A stretch of 64,000 nucleotides of DNA from Heracleum sosnowskyi (lineage: Eukaryota; Streptophyta; Magnoliopsida; Apiales; Apiaceae): positions 84,997,910 to 85,061,909 of the forward strand of contig CM061237.1 of assembly GCA_030848705.1 (NCBI GenBank). The letters are read 5' to 3'. This document shows, in pieces, positions 1 to 10,184 of the stretch. A program made the position numbers and the translations under genes. The notes under the pieces were generated by a model, which saw only the letters and a list, made by a program, of their open reading frames with translations, had not been told where the DNA came from and made no database searches. Within the stretch, counting starts at the first letter, position 1, and each line of letters starts with the position of its first letter.

Positions 1-268
1 TAGCAATTAAGATTCATGTTCTCCACTAATCCAACAATTAACACACAACAGCCAATTAATGCAAAGTCTTTGACCAAAGATTTTAGACTTTGAGGTTATC
101 CAAGTTAATGACACAAAGTTTTATTACTGACAGTATGACTAACACAAAAATCAATTTAGCAAAGTCAAAGCAAACATGCTGTCAAAAAGAATAAGAACTT
201 ATGTGACACTAACTTTGAGGTTACTGTCACAAGCTGCATGCAGAAATGAAAATGTAAAAACTAGTAAG
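1..268 (-). other. A: noncoding DNA downstream of pol
   Basis: This stretch follows the pol stop of A in transcription direction. I see no ORF, LTR or PPT. It carries three copies of the TGACAG/CTGTCA word (near 133, 178 and 223) that is also dense in the gag tail and LTR of A. By analogy with F and G, an env-like ORF would be expected further left, outside the window. Confidence 0.6.
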
Positions 269-489
269 TTAACATACCAGATTTAGCATTCCCAATTCAC
301 TTACAAACCTGTTAAAGGTGGCTTCATCCAATGGTTTAGTGAAGATGTCTGCAAGTTGCTTTTCTGTTGGGACATAGATCAATTTCACAGTTCCACTTTC
401 AACATGCTCTCTGATAAAGTGATGTCTGATATCAATGTACTTTGTCCTAGAGTGTTGAATAGGATTGTCTGAGATGGCTATGGCACTAG
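269..489 (-). pseudogene. A: C-terminal end of copia pol (RNase H tail)
   Basis: On the minus strand this reads as the end of a copia RNase H/pol, with the typical 'QLADIFTKPL'-type ending and a TAA stop at 269-271. It is the direct continuation of the pol segment ending at 13894: that segment stops inside the conserved 'CDNTS' motif and this piece starts with the following residues. Element F was inserted exactly there, so this is a 3' fragment and not an independent gene. Confidence 0.85.
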
Positions 490-1873
490 TGTTAGGTCCT
501 TATATGTTTGTAGAAGGGGGGTTGATACAAACAGTACCGTTTAATCGAATTTGTATTGATAGTAGATTTAACAATTACAATAACAAATTATCTGCGGAAT
601 AAAATGAAACAAGATTCAAGTTAAATAAAACTCTATTGAACTTAAAGGGTGTTACAATTCTGTGTACAGATTACAGAGTTCTTGTTAAAACAAATCTAGA
701 ATAAATTCGACATAAATTTATCTATATTTGTAATAAAAGGATCGAATACTAAAAAGTAGTCCGATTGAAATTCTAGGGATTATGATCCGCTAGATTGTCA
801 AAGTAGTACAAGTAATTGAATTCTAGTTGATTGGATATAACTTTGATGGCTAGAATTTATTACAAGAATTAAATGAAGCTTTGCAGTTGGCTTGCGTTTA
901 ATGGCAGAAGAAATGAAGATGTAATGTTTTTGTTTGCTTCTGTCAGTTGTTCAAGTGTGTTGTAGTCTTTTGATCATTCACTTGTATTTAACAAGTCACA
1001 GAACAAATTTACCAAGCGCCAAAACCATTTCATTTGATTTACACTAATAGTACTAACCAATTATACCTGGTAGTACTATCGGTAGTACTATCAATTTGAA
1101 TTGGTAGTACTATCGGTAGTACTAACACAGATAGTACTACTAGTACAAATCAGATAGTACTACTAGTATAAATCGAATTAGGATTAAACAGATTTAATAA
1201 ATTCTACTTTTAATTGATTTAACAAATGAATTAATTCTATTAGAATTAATTCACTGATTAAATAAATTAAATAAATGACTCAAATAATTTCATAAATAAA
1301 TTAATTCTCGAGAATTAATTTATACATTAAATTACTTAAGATCTAGATTGATTAATTTAATATATGAATTAATTCTGAAAGAATTAATTCATAGATTAAA
1401 TTAATTATCTTATAGAATAATATTAAAAGAGAATTAAACTAATTCTTAGAACCACTAAAATTGATGACGAACTTCCACTGGCTGACGTTGACACTCCATG
1501 TACTGTCTGGTTCATGAGTGACTAACTTTAGTGACTGTTCTTCATCTTTAACTTTAAGCTGTGATTCTTTTCTCCTTCTATTTAAACAAAAGACTGTAAC
1601 CTGTACTTTTTCTCCGTCACACTTCTGAAATCTCTGTCACTTTTAAATAGTTCCACTTCCTTGAATACTTCACTGAGGCTTGAACAATAAATTGAACTTC
1701 TTTCAATGTAGAATAACTTCAAGTCTGTAGATGACTTTAATCTTCATTCTTTGACAGATATAATCTTCTGAGATTCCTGTGACATTTGATTTTTATTATT
1801 TACTTATTACATCTTAATTAAATTTGAGTAGAATCCTCGGTGTTTACAAATAGGCCTATACATATGCCTTTCA
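490..1873 (-). repeat. F: 3' LTR
   Basis: A 1384-bp direct repeat of 12508-13893. On the minus strand it starts TGAAAGGCATATG and ends CCTAACA. It contains seven exact TAGTACTA words between 1048 and 1162, and a ladder of GAATTAATTC-based palindromes between about 1225 and 1405, including a 26-bp perfect palindrome centred on CTCGAG near 1308. Differences from the other LTR are scattered substitutions and 1-bp indels. Confidence 0.93.
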
Positions 1874-1890
1874 ATCTCCCCCTATTTGTT
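1874..1890 (-). promoter_or_regulatory. F: polypurine tract
   Basis: Immediately before the 3' LTR on the minus strand lies AATAGGGGGAGATTG, the purine-rich primer for plus-strand DNA synthesis. A GGGGGAG core is typical of Sirevirus-type copia elements. G has a very similar tract next to its 3' LTR. Confidence 0.85.
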
Positions 1891-2136
1891 TGTTAGACAA
1901 TAACAACCAAATACTCTAGAGGATAACTCAACTAAAACAAGAAAAGATAAGACTTTTAAGAGCCAAGCAAATAATAAAAAGTTCTGGATTAAATATAACA
2001 ATTTCCAGATTCAAACAGTAAAGATAAATACAAGATAGATGTTCCTCTAGTCTGAACAAATGATACATTTTCCTATCTTGATTTACCTAGCTCTAAACAT
2101 TTAACATTTACAAATTGAGCTAACTACATCTTACCT

Positions 2137-4896
2137 TTAGTCTCTAATTTCACCTTCTTCAGCTTCTTGCAAGGTGACTAGAAGATCTTTGTCAAGGACA
2201 CGATCACTTTCAGAAACCACACCACTTGGCATTATTGGTTGAGTGGTGATCTTCTTCAATCTGTTCTTCATCTGAGCATACCTTGGAACTTTCTCCGTGC
2301 AGTAGTCTGAAATCATATCAGCAACTTCAGACTTATCTTCAGTGGTAAACCCAGAAGTTCTTAGAAGATTCTCCAACTTCACCAGTTGCATAGCAGTCTG
2401 TAGCTTCAAGGAATCAGGATCCAGCCTTACAGTCTCCAAAGTTGTACCTCTGTAGATTTTAACTTCATAAGGAAAGTGTACAACTTGAGGGCTGGCCTTC
2501 ATAGCAGAATCTCTTAGTCGGTCATATAGAAGCTCGTTCAAGCAAGAAGATCTCTTAACCTTACTCATTAGAATCCACAATTCAGAGAGAGATCTTCTTT
2601 GGAGTAGTTCAAGAGAAACAGTGAATGACCCTTCAAGAGCACTTGACACATAGATAAACAGTTCTTGTCTTACTTGATCAAATGCAGATGTAATCCTCAG
2701 GATATCTTCCTTCAACGCCTTCATGTATAATGAGTTATCCAGATTAACAGTTCTGATCTTCTCAAGTAACTTCAGAAAAGTAGCATCATTGTTTGTGCCT
2801 CTTTGAGGGATATCAAACATCTCCCTTTCCTTATCCCAATTGCTTCCCTGCTTCATCCTCACATCCAATCTCCTTTCTTTGACATGAATACTATGAAGAC
2901 GTTGATTGTCTTCATGTTCAGCCTTTTGAATCTTTAGCCTTTGAGATATGATGTCGGAGACCTTAGCATTCTCATCCTCCTTTCTCCTTAACTCTGATTG
3001 CAACTTCTTCAACTCCTTTTGAAACAAAGGGTCAGGTGTATATAATTCAGCTTCATCTTCCCAATCATCAAAGTTGGCTGCCTCCTCAACCTCCTCCTCA
3101 CCAAAAGCTTCTTCAGGTATGGTCTTCTCCAGATCACCAGATGTGTCAAATTGGAAGTCATCATGTTCACCATGGTAGTAGTAGGCATCATCAAAAGCAG
3201 ACTCCTCCATTGATTGTTTACCTTTCCCCTTATCTTTTCCAGAATCTCCTCCAGCTTCTCTTCCTCTTTCTTCTCCGTTCTTCTCCCCCTTAGTTGAGGA
3301 ATCCTCTACAGTTTGAACTTTAGAAGTTCTAGGATTCACCTCAGTTGTTCCCCTTATATCTCCTCTTTTTCTACTTTCTTCCCTATCTCCTCCTTGATCA
3401 GCATCATCATCTCCCTCAAAGAATGTTCTTTGTTCAGCTGTAGATTTATGTGAATTCTTTATCATATAGTACAGATGCTTCATCCCTTCGTTCAGATGCT
3501 CCATTCCACCTTCAATTTTAGAGAATCTTTGATCGTTAAACCACTGATTTTCATCAACAGTTTGCGGAATAAAATCCACTTGAGCAGTAATGGCAACAAA
3601 CTGATCAACATTTGACGTTGTAAGATCAGAGACGTCCGAAGCCAAAAGTACTTGAGATTGCTGAACCGCATTGATCTTTGGTAGGAGAGTAGTCTTCAAG
3701 CTTTCAATATCATCTTTAATCAAACCCAGCTGATTTGTTACAAAGGTGGAAGAAGAAGACCGTTCAACCACTTGTGCTTTTAGAATGTCCTTTTCAGCCT
3801 GAGTTTCTTGCAGTTGTTTCTGTAGAGCAGCTATTTGAGCTAACAAAGAAGCAGTGTTTGTGTCAGTGTGTGCACTAACTTCAATTTCTCTCAGTGGTGT
3901 TTCACTCAACTCACGTGCTTGTGTATCACTCTTTGTTTGATATTGATCTCTAATCACTATATGTCCATCCAAATTCTCAGATGATGTACCTGCAATAGAA
4001 ATCACCCTAGCCCCTACAAGAGAGGTCAGTGGTGGTGCAATGGGAGTTCGCAATTCCCGATCCCTGGTTGAGTCTGTTAAAATATTTGACATTGTATACT
4101 GAATTGCTTCAGAGACAGACTCACCTGGATGCCTTTCACTTTCTCCAGTAAAAACTGCGAGTGAAAAATCCCTTAGGGGAGCCAGAGATGTTCCCTCTGG
4201 GAGGGGAGAAAATGATTCTATTAAAAGTGGCAAAGAATCAGATTTTCCCTCTGATGCATGTGAAGGCACTTCTACCGTGACAATGGTAGGCACTGTTTCA
4301 GATCCTAAGTGCTCTCCTAACAACGTGTCCTGAGTTTCTTCTATTTGGATGTCTTCTCCCATTGTGAGTAATGGGAGAGTGTTTGACTCATTACAGGTTT
4401 CCAGGGCCCGATGGCGAATTTCAATAGATTCATCCTGTTGAGAGGATGTCTCCAGAGACTGTTCAATGGCCATTTCAAAGTCCATATCCTGTTGGGAGGA
4501 CATGGATGGGCTTACAGATGTCTCTCTATAGGTTTTTCTTTTCTTTAAAGGTGGAGACAGAGCTGTGGGTGCACTCAGTGTTTGTTCACTACTTGACCTT
4601 TGTCTTAATAAAGAAGTTGTTTCAGGTTGAGAGGTTAAAGGATTAGACACTGTGTTTCGCTTTCTGACCTGGGTTAGAGATTGTGGTTCTACAACCTCTT
4701 GGTCTGTCCTATCAACCACTTGGGTTTCATCAAAGGTGCCAAATGATCCAGAGATAGGATGTATTACCTGTATTGGCAGTTCCTCTGAAGTTCCAGCTGC
4801 AATGACTAGTTGTTGATCAGGAACAAAAGGTTCAAAAGTAGGAAGGATAATGAATTGTGCCATGAATGGGCTGACTACCACTGGTGTCATATTCAA
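2137..4896 (-). CDS. F: env-like ORF, long C-terminal part (919 aa)
   Basis: The open reading frame downstream of pol in the position where Sireviruses carry their 'envelope-like' gene. What I see: a basic KKRK cluster at about residues 118-121 (nuclear-localisation-like), a Ser/Glu-rich middle, a predicted coiled coil around residues 350-430 ('QIAALQKQLQETQ'), an acidic/charged hinge rich in Lys/Glu/Gly, and a helical C-terminus. I see no signal peptide or transmembrane segment, so a fusogenic envelope role is not supported. It is in the same frame as the 4966-5637 ORF, separated by one TGA and about 23 codons, so both were probably one protein of about 1.17 kDa-thousand residues. Overall layout matches the second env-like ORF of G. 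Function unknown. Confidence 0.75.
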   Translation of the reverse strand: MNMTPVVVSPFMAQFIILPTFEPFVPDQQLVIAAGTSEELPIQVIHPISGSFGTFDETQVVDRTDQEVVEPQSLTQVRKRNTVSNPLTSQPETTSLLRQRSSSEQTLSAPTALSPPLKKRKTYRETSVSPSMSSQQDMDFEMAIEQSLETSSQQDESIEIRHRALETCNESNTLPLLTMGEDIQIEETQDTLLGEHLGSETVPTIVTVEVPSHASEGKSDSLPLLIESFSPLPEGTSLAPLRDFSLAVFTGESERHPGESVSEAIQYTMSNILTDSTRDRELRTPIAPPLTSLVGARVISIAGTSSENLDGHIVIRDQYQTKSDTQARELSETPLREIEVSAHTDTNTASLLAQIAALQKQLQETQAEKDILKAQVVERSSSSTFVTNQLGLIKDDIESLKTTLLPKINAVQQSQVLLASDVSDLTTSNVDQFVAITAQVDFIPQTVDENQWFNDQRFSKIEGGMEHLNEGMKHLYYMIKNSHKSTAEQRTFFEGDDDADQGGDREESRKRGDIRGTTEVNPRTSKVQTVEDSSTKGEKNGEERGREAGGDSGKDKGKGKQSMEESAFDDAYYYHGEHDDFQFDTSGDLEKTIPEEAFGEEEVEEAANFDDWEDEAELYTPDPLFQKELKKLQSELRRKEDENAKVSDIISQRLKIQKAEHEDNQRLHSIHVKERRLDVRMKQGSNWDKEREMFDIPQRGTNNDATFLKLLEKIRTVNLDNSLYMKALKEDILRITSAFDQVRQELFIYVSSALEGSFTVSLELLQRRSLSELWILMSKVKRSSCLNELLYDRLRDSAMKASPQVVHFPYEVKIYRGTTLETVRLDPDSLKLQTAMQLVKLENLLRTSGFTTEDKSEVADMISDYCTEKVPRYAQMKNRLKKITTQPIMPSGVVSESDRVLDKDLLVTLQEAEEGEIRD

Positions 4897-4965
4897 TTTA
4901 AGAGAAGTGTGGAGTCTTTGATAGAACTTACGATCAGTAGTAGGAGAAGGAACAAATAAAGCATT

Positions 4966-5637
4966 TCAAAACATCTCCTTGTGAGCATCAGATAGCACAT
5001 GATTGATTAAGATAGTGAGAAATCGAGGATAGAAACACCTGACTTTTCTACCACTATCATGATCAATCCTGGCATTTGCTACTCTCCTAACTATAAGACT
5101 CCATATAAGATGACCAATGTTAAGTCTAACATTAAACACAATAGCATAAGCAATGTACTGTAACAAAGATGGAATATTTTGAAAATTGCTTTTAGTACAA
5201 TTGCTGAAAACCTTAGCTAAAGTATCAAATAAGACATCCCATTCATAGACTAAATTAGCTTTACTGAGTTTGGGCAACTCCAAAGGACCTTGATAATGAA
5301 TTCTGTTGAAAAACTGAATTAATTCAATATCAGAAGGAGTCCTATCAAAGTTGTCCCGAGGAAGTTGAAAAACTTCACAAAACAAACCCTTAGTAATAGT
5401 GTACTGTGTGTGCTCAATTGTGAAAGATATAGAATTCAAATCATCAGAAATTACAGCACTAGAACACAATAATCTCAGTGGTTCAATCTTTAAATAAGCA
5501 TATAAACATATAGCACGACTAACACAACACTGCGAATTTAAAAACTGAATCCAAGGTCGAAAACGATCAACCGGGCATTTCAAAGGATCAAAATACCCAA
5601 TATAATTGTTTTTAACAACCTCAAAATTCTGAGCCAT
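4966..5637 (-). CDS. F: env-like ORF, N-terminal part (223 aa)
   Basis: The upstream half of the extra gene of F, starting at an ATG (5635-5637) about 1.3 kb after pol. It is a compact, mostly helical globular sequence with no signal peptide. It shares order and spacing of features with the first env-like ORF of G (a 'GPL' turn, then an aromatic-rich stretch, then a helical end), but overall identity is low by eye. It ends at an in-frame TGA at 4966-4968; the frame then stays open into the 2137-4896 ORF. Either this TGA is a mutation or the long form needs readthrough. I do not recognise a named domain. Confidence 0.7.
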   Translation of the reverse strand: MAQNFEVVKNNYIGYFDPLKCPVDRFRPWIQFLNSQCCVSRAICLYAYLKIEPLRLLCSSAVISDDLNSISFTIEHTQYTITKGLFCEVFQLPRDNFDRTPSDIELIQFFNRIHYQGPLELPKLSKANLVYEWDVLFDTLAKVFSNCTKSNFQNIPSLLQYIAYAIVFNVRLNIGHLIWSLIVRRVANARIDHDSGRKVRCFYPRFLTILINHVLSDAHKEMF

Positions 5638-6907
5638 AATTAACTAAGCAAAGATTAACAAAGAAAATCAAAAACTCAAATAATTATGAATAATTCGAAT
5701 TTAAGGATTTTAAAATTAATTAAAAATCCAAATTTTCAATGTTCTCCAAAAATTACCAAATTTTAGTATGTTAATCCTTGACACAAACCACACACACTGA
5801 TATTTTTAGAATTCAAAAAAACCTATTAAAACCCTAAAAACGAATGAATAAACCTTTGAAATTCAAAAACTCAAAAATTTAAAACTTGATGAAACTTTGA
5901 TTTTAAGATCTTGACTTAAAGGTCTTGAATAGATCCGTTTAGTGATGGTCTTAGATTCTAAAACAAGCAAGAAACGAATCTGGAAATCGAAAAAGAAATG
6001 GACAGAGCTTCGTTTCTTGAAGAATAAACGAGAGAGAATGAAAATGCAGTTAAGTTAAAACTTGAACCGTAGAAGTACTCAGTAAAAATTAAAAAAAAAC
6101 AAAAAAAAAACTGATATAGATACACTGATAGTACTATGGTAAAAACAAATAAAACTAATAGTACTAAGGTAAAAAGAACGGTAGTACTATCAGTAATAAA
6201 ACAAAAAATAATAAAATAATAAAAAAAACGCGGTAGTACTATGAGAATTAAACAGAAAATAATAAATAATAAACAAAAAGCTAGTAGTACTATCCAAAAA
6301 GCACGGTAGTACTATCAACAACAAAAACAAAAAAAAAACAGAAAAGGCTTAGCAGTACTATTAAAATAAAGCTAGTAGTACTATGAATAAAAAGAAAACC
6401 AATAAAACAAAAAATATAAGGAATGCGGGTAGTACTAAGGAATAGTACTACCGATAGTACTAATAGTTCAAAACTAGTAATACTAACGAAAATCAGATTT
6501 AAATAAAAAGAAAAATGCTGAGAATTATTAAACTTTACAGAAAATGAATAAAAAAGCATAAAAAATAGATACAAGTCTAGAAAAATTCACAGAAAATTCC
6601 ATAAATCCTAGAAAAATATGCAGAATAATAGAGAAATGCATAAAATTAATATAAACCTGCAGAAAAATTTAAACAACAATATTTACAATCTGAAACTCAT
6701 CTAAATAATTCTGAATAAATATATTTTCAATAAAAATACATTTCTCTACTTAAAAAATATGAGAAAAATATTTTTAAAGAAAATAAAATATTCAGAAACA
6801 TTTAAATTAACAAACAAGCAATTTCAACTAAGAATGAGCAGTAATATCACTTATTAATCAACAAGAGAAAATGATTTTTGTTGAGATCAAACATAACAGA
6901 TATATTA
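5638..6907 (-). other. F: spacer between pol and env-like ORF
   Basis: About 1.27 kb of AT-rich noncoding DNA. Its only conspicuous content is the TAGTACTA array at 6129-6462. A 94-codon hydrophobic ORF through the array is an artefact of its composition. The G element has a spacer of similar length at the same place (60554-61947), so the spacer is a conserved part of the layout and may hold a promoter or splice acceptor for the downstream ORF. Confidence 0.6.
6129..6462. repeat. F: TAGTACTA palindrome array
   Basis: Ten exact copies of the 8-bp palindrome TAGTACTA (starting near 6129, 6159, 6182, 6234, 6285, 6307, 6376, 6430, 6443 and 6455) plus a CAGTACTA variant occur within 334 bp. Spacing is irregular (about 12-70 bp), so this is a cluster of sites and not a simple tandem repeat. 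The same word recurs about seven times in each LTR of F and is not obvious in its coding regions. Confidence 0.9.
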
Positions 6908-9900
6908 TCAATCACTAAGACTGTTTAACATACCCAATTTACCAACTAACCTGGTAAATGTGGATTCATCAACAGATTTAGTAAATATATCTGCAGTTTG
7001 TTCTTCTGTGGGTACAAAGTGTAACTACACAGTTCCATTCATGACATGTTCTCTGATAAAATGATACCTGATATCAATGTGCTTCGTTCTCGAGTGCTGA
7101 ACAGGGTTGTTGGAGATTGCTATGGCACTTGTATTATCACACAAAATGGGAATTTTGTCTAATGCAAAGCCATAGTCCTTTAATTGATTCCTAATCCATA
7201 AGATCAGAGCACAACAGCTTCCAGCAGCAATATATTCAGTTTCTGCTGTTGAATTGGAAATTGTTTGCTGTTTCTTGCTATACCAGGAAATCAATCTACC
7301 TCCTAGGAATTGACAACTCCCAGAGGTACTCTTTCTATCCACAACACTACCTGCATAATCAGAATCTGTATATCCAACAAGATTAAAACCAGAATCTTTA
7401 GGGTACCAGATACCTAAATTAGGTGTACCCTTAAGATATCTCAAGATTCTTTTAACAGCAACGAGATGTAAATCTCTAGGGTCCGCTTGGAACCTTGCAC
7501 ACAAGCATGTAGAATACATAATATCTGGTCTACTAGCAGTAAGATAGAGTAAGGAGCCAATCATACCTCTGTAGCTTGTAATATATACCTTGATAGAGTT
7601 ATCACAAGCTCCCAGTTTGACTGCTGTTGAAGATGGAGTCCTTGCTGATGCTGAATCCTCCATGTGATACTTCTTGAGGAGTTCTTTTAGATACTTGGAT
7701 TGACAAATAAATATACCATTTGACCTTTGACTTACTTGCAATCCAAGAAAGAACTTCAGCTCACCCATCATACTCATTTCAAACTTACTCTGCATTAGCT
7801 TAGCAAATCTCATACAGAGATCATCATTAGTAGACCCAAATATGATGTCATCCACATAGACTTGGACTAATATCATATCACTTTTGTGTTTCTTTGAAAA
7901 AAAGAGTTTTGTCTATGATACCTCTAACAAAACCATTTTCTAAAAGAAAACCAGAGAGAGTGTCATACCATTTTCTTGGGGCTTGTTTGAGACCATAGAT
8001 AGCCTTGAAGAGAAAGTACACAAAGTCTAGCAGCTCCTGATTTTCAAAGCCAGGGGGCTGTTCCACATAAAATTCTTCATCAAGCGTACCATTCAGGAAT
8101 GCACTCTTAACATCCATTTGATAGACTTTAAAATTGGAGTAAGCTGCAAATGCTAAGAACATCCTGATGGCCTCAAGTCTAGCCACTGGTGCATAGGTTT
8201 CATCATAATCAATGCCTTCAGCTTGTGAATACCCTTGTGCAACCAGTCTTGCCTTGTTCCTTGTAACAATGCCATCCTCATCTAGCTTGTTACTGTATAC
8301 CCATCTTGTACCAACTACTTTCTTGTTCTTTGGCCTGGGTACCAGTTTCCAGACTTGCTGTTGTTCAAACTGATTGAGTTCATCTTGCATAGCAATCACC
8401 CAATCTGGATCAGTCAGTGCTTCCTCAGTTTTCTTTGGCTCCATTTCAGATAGAAATGCTGAATAATGACATTCATTCTGAGTTGCACTTCTAGTTTTAA
8501 CTCCAACATCTGGATCACCAATGATCAGCTCAAAAGGATGAGCTCTATTCCATACAGTCTGTCTTGGAAGATTTGATCTTGATGATTCGCCTTGAAATTC
8601 ACTTTGATGTTGTGAGTGACTAGATGATCCTTCATTTCCTCCCCCTGAGTTGTTGCTTGATTGCCTTGGTGATTCTTCTCCAGTGTTGGTGGTATCTCCA
8701 TTGTTACCAATGTTTCCACCACCATCACCATGATCATTATCATCATTGTTATTATCATTACCAGCAATAACTTCAGGTGGGGCTGCATCATCTGATTCTG
8801 AGTCTGGCAAGTTATCAAACTTCAGTTTTTAAGATGAGTCTTCTTTTTGGATACTAGGGAGCTTAGTGTCATCAAAAGTAACATTGACATTTTCCTTTAC
8901 TGTGTGACTGCCAACCAAGTAGACCCTGTAAGATCTTCTGGAATAACCAACAAAAATAGCTTCTTGTGCCTTGGCCTCAAACTTGCCACGTTTAACATTG
9001 TCATCTATAAGCACAAAGCATTTTGCTCCAAATACATGAAAGTACTTGACAGTTGGTTTCTTGTTGTTCATGATCTCATAAGGAGTCTTCATTAAGTCCT
9101 TGTTGATTAAAGTTCGATTCTGAGTATAACAAGCTGTAGTCGCTGCTTCAGCCCAAAAGTACGTTGGAAGTTTAGACTCGCTTAACATAGTCCTTGCAGC
9201 TTCAATCAATGTACGATTCTTTCTTTCCACTACTCCATTTTGTTGAGGAGTTCTAGGGGCAGAATACTGTCTTGTTATTCCTTTATCAGCACAAAAGTCA
9301 TTTAGGACTACATTCTTGAATTCAGTTCCATTATCTGACCTTATGGCTCTAACAGGGAATCTAGAATCCAGCTCAATCAACTTTATATGGTCAATCACCA
9401 GGTGTGGGGTCTCATCCTTGGAATGTAGGAATAAAACCCATGTACATTTTTAAAAGTCATCAACAATCACAAGTGCATATTGTTTCTTTGACATGGACAT
9501 CACATTAACTGGACCAAACAAATCCATGTGCAGTAGCTGAAGTGGTTCAGTTATTAATGATGTGTCAGTGCCCTTGTGAGAAGATTTCTTTGACTTTCCT
9601 TTCTGACATGCCTCACACAGTCCTTCCTGTGTAAATTCCAACTGAGGCAAACCTCTAACCAATTCCCTCTTGACTAAAGAGTTTATGGTTTTGAAGTTAA
9701 GGTGAGACATCTTCTTGTGCCATAGCCAACTTTCATCTGATGAATCTTTAGCATAAAAACAATTAACTTCATCTTTGGATCCCGAGTGCAGATCAGCTAT
9801 GAACAAGTCACCTTTCCTTACTCCTTGAAGAGCAGGCTTTCCATTCTTTTTGTGAAGGATCTGACACTTCTCTCTTTCAAAGGAAACAGCATATCCTCTG

Positions 9901-10184
9901 TCACAGAAATGACTGATGCTGAGAAGATTGAACCTCAGACCTTCCACAAATGATACATCTTCAATGATAACATTTCCAAACTTCAAACATCCATATCCTT
10001 TCGTAATACCCTTGCTATTATCTCCAAAGGTAACTACTGGGCCAGCTTTCTCAACCAAATCTGATAGCAGGGCTCTATCTCCGGTCATATGCCTTGAACA
10101 GCCACTGTCAAGAATCCACATAACACGGTTTACCTGTTTAACTCCCTGCAATACCAAATTGATTAGTCCTTCCTCGGAACCCAA
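6908..10184 (-). pseudogene. F: copia pol (protease, integrase, RT, RNase H), broken
   Basis: Domains in order on the minus strand: protease (aspartic motif 'DSGCSRHMTG'), integrase zinc finger and core ('SDNGTEF', 'TPQQNGVVERKNR'), reverse transcriptase ('YVDDIIFGS', 7.83 kb), and RNase H ('YTDSDYAG', 'STAETEYIA'). Breaks: an in-frame stop near 9450 inside integrase, another near 8829 between integrase and RT, a frameshift at a run of seven T near 7895 just before the YVDD motif, and a stop near 7025 close to the C-terminus. The remaining tail runs to a TGA at 6908-6910. This copy cannot make full-length Pol. The gag frame overlaps it by 22 bp in another frame (10163-10184). Confidence 0.88.

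Noticed and set aside
2137..5637. True retroviral-type envelope glycoprotein in F
   Set aside because: No signal peptide, no transmembrane anchor, no cysteine-rich ectodomain; basic patch and coiled coil point elsewhere. 'Env-like' is kept only as a positional name.
6290..6574. 94-aa hydrophobic membrane protein
   Set aside because: It runs through the TAGTACTA array and AT-rich DNA, antisense to nothing conserved; composition explains the hydrophobicity.
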